DNA from: Bacteroidia bacterium
GTDB taxonomy: Bacteria > Bacteroidota > Bacteroidia > Cytophagales > Cyclobacteriaceae
Length of the DNA: 10,316 bases
Direction of reading: 5' to 3'
Assembly: GCA_012031955.1 (NCBI GenBank)
Contig: JAAURZ010000041.1
Span: forward strand, 1 to 10,316
The position numbers and the translations under genes are program-made. Positions 6,553 through 10,316 of this stretch are shown here, piece after piece. Under the pieces are notes generated by a model, which worked only from the letters and a program-made list of their open reading frames with translations, did not search any database and was not told the origin of the DNA. How positions within the stretch are numbered: the first letter of the stretch is position 1; each line of letters starts with the position of its first letter.

Positions 6553-7320
6553 TCAATTCTTGGTTACGTGGTATATAATCTCCGGTGTTATACCCATGGC
6601 GTACCGCTGCTCTTTTGTGAGTGAGTAAGCCAGTCTGTCTTCATTTACAACAAACCCTGCGTCGCGCAGCCGGCCGGGGTAGTCTTTACCATACATGCGC
6701 ACGTGATCCGACTGTCCGAACGCTTTTTCTCGTTCCTTGGGATCGGTGATCGTCTTGTCTTCGTACGTTACGTCAGGCACCGGGTTAAAAAAAGGTACGA
6801 GCAAAATGGCGTTACCGCCGGGCTTCAACACTCTTTTAATTTCACTTAGTGCCTTCCTGTCGTCGTCGACATGTTCGAGCACGTGGTTGCAAAGCAGAAA
6901 ATCAAACCGGTTGTCTTCAAACGGCATGTGGTGTATGTCCATCTTCACCTTGGCCAGCGGCGACTCAATGTCGGCAGTGATGTAGCCGTCGTGATGTACA
7001 GCTTCAAATCTTTTCATGAAACACTGTTCGGGCGCTATGTGCAAAATTTGTTGCGGCGCATCAAAGAAATCGGAGCGCTCGCGCAGGAAGAGCCAGATAA
7101 GCCGATGGCGTTCCAGCGACAGGCACGCGGGGCACAGCGCATTGGGCCGCGGATCAAACCGGCCATAGGGCAGAAATTTTCTGTACGAATGTCCGCATAT
7201 AGGGCACGTTACTTCATTGCCCGCCATAAAAACGCCCACAATCCGCAGCCCAAACCCACTCACAAGCTGAAGGTATTTGCGGGGTATGAACCTTATCAAA
7301 AGAGAGATCAGTTTGCCCAT
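6553..7320 (-). CDS. Zinc-ribbon class I SAM-dependent methyltransferase
   Basis: This is a 255-residue predicted methyltransferase. Residues 1-32 are basic and hydrophobic (LISLLIRFIPRKYLQLV), possibly a membrane-associating helix. Residues 39-66 hold two CxxC pairs, C39-P-I-C42 and C63-P-A-C66, a typical zinc ribbon. The Methyltransf_11-type core follows: ILHIAPE (92-98) in the place of motif I, FLLCNHVLEHV (141-151), and RVLKPGGNAIL (163-173). The acceptor is unknown; similar proteins occur in carbohydrate and surface-polymer loci, but nothing here fixes that. I took the ATG at 7320 because the longer frame to 7512 would translate a transcription terminator and overlap the preceding gene. 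It appears to be the first gene of a unit with the DUF2461 gene. Confidence 0.88.
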   Translation of the reverse strand: MGKLISLLIRFIPRKYLQLVSGFGLRIVGVFMAGNEVTCPICGHSYRKFLPYGRFDPRPNALCPACLSLERHRLIWLFLRERSDFFDAPQQILHIAPEQCFMKRFEAVHHDGYITADIESPLAKVKMDIHHMPFEDNRFDFLLCNHVLEHVDDDRKALSEIKRVLKPGGNAILLVPFFNPVPDVTYEDKTITDPKEREKAFGQSDHVRMYGKDYPGRLRDAGFVVNEDRLAYSLTKEQRYAMGITPEIIYHVTKN

Positions 7321-7400
7321 ATTCCGGCAAATAAAGCAAATTTGAACGCAACGGCCGCATCCCGCGGAATACTTGGCTTCATTCAAATTCACCCCGCCGC

Positions 7401-7430
7401 CAAACAAAAAGCCGCGACGTGCGCGGCTTT
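7401..7430 (-). terminator. Rho-independent terminator downstream of SRPBCC gene 1
   Basis: On the minus strand a perfect 9-bp stem, AAAGCCGCG / CGCGGCTTT (7430-7422 with 7416-7408), with a 5-base loop is followed by TTTTTGTTTG. It lies about 58 bp after the SRPBCC1 stop at 7488 and about 80 bp before the methyltransferase start. It therefore separates the two transcription units. Confidence 0.85.
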
Positions 7431-7487
7431 CCGTGAAAAACATTTCTCTCAAACAGTATAACGGACAGGCGTTGCCTTTCCACCGAA

Positions 7488-7988
7488 TCAATGCGCCCTG
7501 TCGAGTTGCCATTTTTCGACAATGGATGCATTAAAACCTTTGCCCTCCCTGGGGTTGGGGCTGCCCTGGCCAGTGGTGATCAGGTCGTGTAGACTAGTCT
7601 CGATGTAGTTGGTCCAGCCTTCCTGGCATATCTCGAAACACTCGTAGTCGGGTACCAGTCCCACATGGGTAAACCGCAGTAGCGTCTTGTCATTCTTCCG
7701 GTCGATTTCAAACCTGATCTTCGTGCCTGTCCATTCCTTTTTGTCCTTCGTAAAGCTGAAATGGTTATTCAATACCAGCCACTCGACTTTCTTCGCGGGC
7801 ACCAGTTCCGTGATCTCTATTCTGCAAATGTGAACGTCCTGATACTGATAGGTGAACACGCTGTTTGCCGTGTCCGTGCTACCGTCCACTTGCTGCGACC
7901 ACCAGCCACGCACGTTGTTGATAGCATTAAACACTTCATCCGGAGTCTGGTCGACCACGATGGTGGTAGTAAAATCTTTTTGTGTCAT
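7488..7988 (-). CDS. SRPBCC / AHSA1-like protein, copy 1
   Basis: This is a 166-residue START-like (SRPBCC) protein of the kind annotated as activator of Hsp90 ATPase 1-like. The fold forms a hydrophobic ligand cavity; the ligand is unknown. Family marks are the opening beta-strand with TPDEVFNAINNVRGWWSQ, then KEWTGTKIRFEI, then LLRFTHVGLVPDYECFEICQ followed by GWTNYIETSLHDLITTG. It is a close paralogue of the protein at 9121-9579 but has about 15 additional C-terminal residues. Two cysteines in ECFEIC are kept in the paralogue as ECYKDC. It is divergent from the GlxA-type regulator with 132 bp between the starts, and has a perfect -7 box and a candidate operator in that interval. Confidence 0.9.
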   Translation of the reverse strand: MTQKDFTTTIVVDQTPDEVFNAINNVRGWWSQQVDGSTDTANSVFTYQYQDVHICRIEITELVPAKKVEWLVLNNHFSFTKDKKEWTGTKIRFEIDRKNDKTLLRFTHVGLVPDYECFEICQEGWTNYIETSLHDLITTGQGSPNPREGKGFNASIVEKWQLDRAH

Positions 7989-8015
7989 AGATGTATTTTG
8001 ATTTTTTGTGCTTCA

Positions 8016-8023
8016 CAAACCTA
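8016..8023 (-). promoter_or_regulatory. -7 box of SRPBCC gene 1 (TAGGTTTG)
   Basis: This is an exact TAnnTTTG on the coding strand, 27 bp before the ATG. No TTTG lies at the usual -33 spacing, which suggests an activator-dependent promoter. The shared AAATAGACTT element begins exactly 30 bp further upstream. Confidence 0.6.
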
Positions 8024-8043
8024 GTATCCGAACAGCGTTTATC

Positions 8044-8091
8044 GCCGGGGTAAAATAGACTTTGAAGTGGGTTGATTTGGACAATCCAAAT
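8044..8091. promoter_or_regulatory. Candidate GlxA-type operator, copy 1 (SRPBCC1/regulator intergenic)
   Basis: The order is GCCGGG (8044-8049), AAATAGACTT (8053-8062), TGGG (8068-8071) and GATTTGGACAA (8074-8084). The same order and nearly the same spacing occur at 9637-9678. The right end contains the perfect inverted repeat ATTTGGA-CAA-TCCAAAT (8075-8091). It is upstream of the SRPBCC1 promoter and overlaps the putative promoter of the regulator. Confidence 0.6.
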
Positions 8092-8095
8092 GCAG

Positions 8096-8103
8096 TAATT
8101 TTG
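8096..8103 (+). promoter_or_regulatory. -7 box of the GlxA-type regulator gene (TAATTTTG)
   Basis: This is an exact TAnnTTTG, 17 bp before the ATG at 8121. TTG at 8072-8074 is 21 bp upstream and may be the -33 element, which would put the 17-bp palindrome between the two boxes. The predicted leader is very short. Confidence 0.5.
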
Positions 8104-8120
8104 GTTGAAATGAACGACCC

Positions 8121-8591
8121 ATGAAGCACGTAACTATTGTAGTACCCGAAGGCGACACAAACCTGAGCAGCATCACAGGCACGTACGAGATATTGAAGGG
8201 CGCGCACAACCATTGGCTGAAATCTGGCAACAAGCCGATGATCGACATTTGCATCGCCGGGTTTATGTCGGAGCTTGCACTCGAGGGCGGCTTCTTTTCC
8301 ATACACCCTGTTAATATTGAAACGATCCGACACACTGACCTGCTCGTAATACCTTCCGTTTCGCACGACTACAACGAGCTGATACAATCCAACCAGGCTT
8401 TGGTCGCATGGATCAGGGACCAGTACAAGCAGGGCGCCGAAGTAGCCAGCATGTGCTCCGGCGCATTCCTGCTCGCCGCCACCGGACTATTGGACGGCAA
8501 GACTTGCTCCATGCACTGGAACAGGATTGATGAGTTCAGGCGACGGTACCCCCAACATCAAAGTTGCCGAAGACAAGATCATCAGCGATGA
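8121..8591 (+). CDS. GlxA-type regulator, N-terminal segment (DJ-1/PfpI domain)
   Basis: This reading-frame segment encodes the sensor domain from MKHVTIVVPEGDTNLSS to HWNRIDEFRRRYP (144 genuine residues). The last dozen residues (QHQSCRRQDHQR) are out-of-frame translation. The ATG at 8121 directly precedes the first beta-strand. Confidence 0.78.
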   Translation: MKHVTIVVPEGDTNLSSITGTYEILKGAHNHWLKSGNKPMIDICIAGFMSELALEGGFFSIHPVNIETIRHTDLLVIPSVSHDYNELIQSNQALVAWIRDQYKQGAEVASMCSGAFLLAATGLLDGKTCSMHWNRIDEFRRRYPQHQSCRRQDHQR

Positions 8592-9102
8592 GAGCGGCAT
8601 TTACACCAATGGCGGTGCCTACTCCTTTCTCAACCTGGTATTGTATCTCGTAGAAAAACTTTTCGACCGCCCTACTGCCATCTTCTGCTCAAAGCTTTTT
8701 CAGATCGACATTCAGCGTACCACGCAATCGGCGTTCTCGATCTTTCACATTCAAAAAGGCCACGGCGACGAGCTGATAGGCAAGGCACAGACATACATTG
8801 AAGAAAACATCGATGCGAAGATATCCTTCGAAAAACTGGCTTCCGATCTGGCAATCAGCCGACGCAACTTCGACAGGCGTTTCATCAAAGCCACCGGCAA
8901 CACACCGGTCGAATACTTGCAGCGTGTGAAGGTAGAGGCCGCAAAGAAGGAATTGGAAAGAGGTCGCAAAACGGTGTTCGAAATAATGAACGACGTTGGG
9001 TACTCCGACGACAAAGCCTTCAGGGAAGTATTCAGAAAAGTGACAGGCCTCGCTCCCCTTGAGTACAGGGCGCGGTACAACAAAGACGCCGTAGCCGCGT
9101 GA
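8527..9102 (+). CDS. GlxA-type regulator, C-terminal segment (AraC DNA-binding domain)
   Basis: Genuine homology starts at about 8554 with NIKVAEDKIISDESGIYTNG; the TTG at 8527 is an artificial start. The segment holds the end of the DJ-1-like domain (GGAYSFLNLVLYLVEKLFDR), a linker, and the complete AraC-type DNA-binding domain. It ends with KDAVAA. Confidence 0.78.
   Translation: MMSSGDGTPNIKVAEDKIISDESGIYTNGGAYSFLNLVLYLVEKLFDRPTAIFCSKLFQIDIQRTTQSAFSIFHIQKGHGDELIGKAQTYIEENIDAKISFEKLASDLAISRRNFDRRFIKATGNTPVEYLQRVKVEAAKKELERGRKTVFEIMNDVGYSDDKAFREVFRKVTGLAPLEYRARYNKDAVAA
8549..8553 (+). other. Frameshift in the regulator at a C5 run (one extra C)
   Basis: TAC CCC CAA CAT reads YPQH and ends the homology. 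With four Cs it reads TAC CCC AAC ATC, giving YPNIKVAEDKI, the expected continuation of GlxA-type proteins. Confidence 0.87.
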
Positions 9103-9120
9103 CGGCACGGCTCACTGAGA

Positions 9121-9579
9121 CTACTGCTTGTGCGCTTCCAGTTTTTCGGGAATGCCTTTGCCTGTTGTGATAAGCTGACGCAGGCTTGTTGCAATGTAGT
9201 AGCTCCACGCATTCGAACAATCCTTATAGCATTCAACATCGGGTACGAGACCAACATGGGTAAACCGGAGTTGCGTTTTGCTCCCTTTCCCGGAGATCTC
9301 GAAACGGACCTCCGTGCCTGTCCACTCCTGCTTGTCGCGAAGGAAGCTGAGGTGGCTTTCGGTGATCAGCCAGACTATGCTCTTGTTGGGTACCACTTCA
9401 GTGAGTTTTTGTTTTGAGAAATGTATATCTTCAAACTGAACGGTAAACTCGTCGTTCACCTCCCGGCATTGTCCCTGCATGTTTTCCGTCCACCATTTGG
9501 TAACACTGGCGATGGCGTTAAAGACTTCCTCCGCGGATTGGGTCACTTCGAAAGCGACTTCGTAATTTTTGTTTTGCAT
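9121..9579 (-). CDS. SRPBCC / AHSA1-like protein, copy 2
   Basis: This is a 152-residue START-like protein, paralogue of the one at 7488-7988. Shared blocks are EVFNAI followed by a WW pair, KxEWTGT with RFEI, LRFTHVGLVPD-EC with a second Cys, and LITTGKGIP at the C-terminus. The ligand and function are unknown. The start is the ATG at 9579-9577 because the alignment with copy 1 begins there; the frame is open to 9789 but that would translate the promoter region. It converges with the GlxA-type regulator and is divergent from the EamA gene. Its promoter has the same architecture as that of copy 1, so both may answer to the same regulator. Confidence 0.9.
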   Translation of the reverse strand: MQNKNYEVAFEVTQSAEEVFNAIASVTKWWTENMQGQCREVNDEFTVQFEDIHFSKQKLTEVVPNKSIVWLITESHLSFLRDKQEWTGTEVRFEISGKGSKTQLRFTHVGLVPDVECYKDCSNAWSYYIATSLRQLITTGKGIPEKLEAHKQ

Positions 9580-9609
9580 AAAGGCTTTTGTTTTAAAAAC
9601 GTTGCAATG

Positions 9610-9617
9610 CAAAACTA
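9610..9617 (-). promoter_or_regulatory. -7 box of SRPBCC gene 2 (TAGTTTTG)
   Basis: This is an exact TAnnTTTG, 30 bp before the ATG, again with no TTTG at the -33 spacing. As in copy 1, AAATAGACTT begins exactly 30 bp upstream of the box (9647 versus 9617). Confidence 0.6.
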
Positions 9618-9636
9618 TCCGGCCCGCCGGTTTCAG

Positions 9637-9688
9637 GCCGGGTGCGAAATAGACTTCCTCATTGGGCGATTTGGACAAAATGAGTCCA
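9637..9688. promoter_or_regulatory. Candidate GlxA-type operator, copy 2
   Basis: The order is GCCGGG (9637-9642), AAATAGACTT (9647-9656), TGGG (9663-9666) and GATTTGGACAA (9668-9678). The right part contains a weaker inverted repeat, TGGAC-7-GTCCA (9672-9688), in place of the perfect palindrome of copy 1. Confidence 0.58.
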
Positions 9689-9740
9689 CAGCGGCGCGGG
9701 ATGTTCTGCGGGATACTCAACCCAAGCAACCATATTCTGC

Positions 9741-9778
9741 ATCTGGTCCGGCGCGAAAAACTCGAAATTGATCTGGTC
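9741..9778 (+). repeat. Direct repeat ATCTGGTC, 30 bp apart
   Basis: ATCTGGTC occurs at 9741-9748 and 9771-9778, about three helical turns apart, upstream of the EamA gene. The second copy lies inside the 35-bp element shared with the MocR promoter. Paired direct half-sites are common for MocR-family regulators. Confidence 0.45.
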
Positions 9779-9802
9779 AAAAAACACAAAACTGAAACTG
9801 TT
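9768..9802 (+). promoter_or_regulatory. Candidate MocR operator, copy 2 (EamA promoter)
   Basis: TTGATCTGGTCAAAA at the left and AACTGTT at offset 28 match 5771-5805 in the same register. The element ends 31 bp before a TATAATTG sequence (9834-9841, one mismatch to TAnnTTTG) and 47 bp before the GTG start. That position suits an activator. Confidence 0.5.
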
Positions 9803-9849
9803 TTTTATCCGTATTTAAGGGAAATTTTGTATCTATAATTGTATCGCCC

Positions 9850-10316
9850 GTGAAGAAAGATCTACTAGCCTACACTGCTTTAGCTGCTGTTTGCCTCATC
9901 TGGGGCACCACCTACCTGGCGCTCCGTATCGCTGTGCAGCATTTTCCTCCGCTGTTATTTACCGGCATCCGACAGTCGGTGGCCGGGCTCCTGCTGGGTG
10001 GATTCATGTTCACCCTCGGCAAAGCCGCGTGGCCGGGTACCGCTCACGTTGTGCGGCAGGCTATCGGCGGCTTTTTTATGATTTCGCTGGGCAACGGCCT
10101 GGTGGCCTGGGCCGAAATGCACATACCCAGTGGCGTCGCTGCTGTAATCTGCTCCATGATGCCGGTGTTCGTGATACTGGTAAACCTCACTATCAATCGC
10201 GAAGAAAAACCAACCGTGCCCATCATGGTGGGCGTGTTGCTCGGCCTCGCGGGCATCATCATGATCTTCGGTGAAAATATCAAAGCGTTTTCAAAGACGG
10301 TAATAACCTGATGGGA
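9850..10316 (+). CDS. EamA/DMT-family transporter, N-terminal half (cut by window end, probable frameshift)
   Basis: This is an inner-membrane drug/metabolite-type exporter, substrate unknown. Five hydrophobic segments are visible at about residues 8-26, 33-55, 68-88, 92-112 and 122-142, with the usual IWGTTYLALRIA in the first and GLVAWAEMHIPSGVAAVI before the fourth, which together make one EamA domain. The family normally has two domains and about 300 residues. The start is GTG at 9850, because TM1 follows immediately and no ATG is nearby. The frame meets a TGA at 10309-10311. With one more A at 10293-10295 the text becomes AFSKDGNNLMG and stays open to the window edge, so the stop is probably an indel artefact. 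MocR regulators often control EamA exporters, and the upstream element shared with the MocR gene fits this. Confidence 0.8.
10293..10295 (+). other. Probable frameshift in the EamA gene at an A3 run (one A missing)
   Basis: As written the gene stops after one EamA domain. Adding one A changes AFSKTVIT-stop to AFSKDGNNLMG, a plausible inter-domain loop. Only 21 bases follow, so support is limited. Confidence 0.5.

Larger units (their letters stand above)
8121..9102 (+). pseudogene. GlxA-type transcriptional regulator (DJ-1/PfpI domain + AraC helix-turn-helix), one frameshift
   Basis: The repaired protein is 326 residues, the normal length for this family. Residues 1-185 form a DJ-1/PfpI-like domain with a nucleophile-elbow cysteine C112 in SMCSGAFLLAATGLLDGK; in this family the domain usually senses a small molecule and is not a proven enzyme. 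Residues about 218-320 are a two-motif AraC helix-turn-helix: FEKLASDLAISRRNFDRRF, and then FEIMNDVGYSDDKAFREVFR with the family end GLAPLEYRARY. One extra C in the run at 8549-8553 splits the frame; removing it gives RRRYPNIKVAEDKIISDESG. The gene sits between two SRPBCC paralogues, divergent from the first and convergent with the second (18 bp between stops). It is the natural candidate to control both. Confidence 0.9.

Noticed and set aside
6553..7512. Longer version of the methyltransferase starting at 7512
   Set aside because: The extra 64 residues translate the 9-bp-stem terminator at 7401-7430 and run into the SRPBCC1 gene; they are Cys- and Arg-rich and unlike a domain. The ATG at 7320 is preferred.
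8110..8124. Four-codon leader ORF (MNDP) whose stop overlaps the ATG of the GlxA-type gene
   Set aside because: The ATGA overlap could allow translational coupling, but an ORF of four codons is expected by chance and no ribosome site is visible.
9093..9112. AGCCG/CGGCT inverted repeat between the convergent regulator and SRPBCC2 genes
   Set aside because: The 5-bp stem with a 10-base loop and no T run on either strand is not convincing as a bidirectional terminator.
9121..9789. Longer version of SRPBCC copy 2 starting at 9789
   Set aside because: The extension covers the perfect -7 box and the shared operator-like element, and alignment with copy 1 begins at the internal ATG at 9579.

Overview
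The window reads as chromosomal DNA of a Bacteroidota bacterium of the Cytophagales/Chitinophagales type. The evidence is the set of protein families (a short second DnaE with the KFDxLSQRGL signature, a GSG-repeat head-GIN-type surface protein, DUF2461, a GlxA-type regulator beside SRPBCC proteins), the weak Shine-Dalgarno sites, and several exact matches to the Bacteroidota -7 promoter box TAnnTTTG. No rRNA, tRNA, CRISPR array, insertion sequence or phage gene is visible. The closer taxonomy is inference.

Layout. (1) Positions 1-2317, plus strand: the C-terminal ~770 residues of a DNA polymerase III alpha-type enzyme, open at the left edge and split over three reading frames by two one-base losses in homopolymers. 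(2) Positions 2320-4269, minus strand: a membrane-anchored alpha/beta hydrolase, and upstream of it a secreted beta-strand repeat protein broken by one extra base. (3) Positions 4328-5758, minus strand: a MocR/PdxR-type regulator (GntR helix-turn-helix fused to an aminotransferase fold). (4) Positions 5851-7320, minus strand: a two-gene unit of a zinc-ribbon methyltransferase and a DUF2461 protein. (5) Positions 7488-9579: two paralogous SRPBCC/AHSA1-like proteins on the minus strand, flanking a plus-strand GlxA-type regulator (DJ-1/PfpI domain plus AraC helix-turn-helix) that carries one extra C. (6) Position 9850 to the right edge, plus strand: the first half of an EamA/DMT-type transporter, probably also frameshifted just before the window ends.

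How the parts may work together. Two regulatory circuits can be read from shared non-coding sequence. First, both SRPBCC genes have a perfect TAnnTTTG box with a shared element (AAATAGACTT, then TGGG, then GATTTGGACAA) starting exactly 30 bp beyond the box. In the SRPBCC1/regulator intergenic region this element contains a perfect 17-bp palindrome that also falls between the putative -33 and -7 boxes of the GlxA-type gene. A simple model is that the regulator controls both SRPBCC genes and itself. Second, a 35-bp element (26 of 35 positions identical, no gaps) lies upstream of both the MocR gene and the EamA gene about 4 kb away. This suggests that the MocR protein controls the transporter and itself.

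Sequence quality. Four clear one-base frameshifts, and probably a fifth, all lie in short homopolymers, and conserved protein continues on both sides of each. This pattern fits residual long-read indel errors better than gene decay, so the broken genes are probably intact in the organism.
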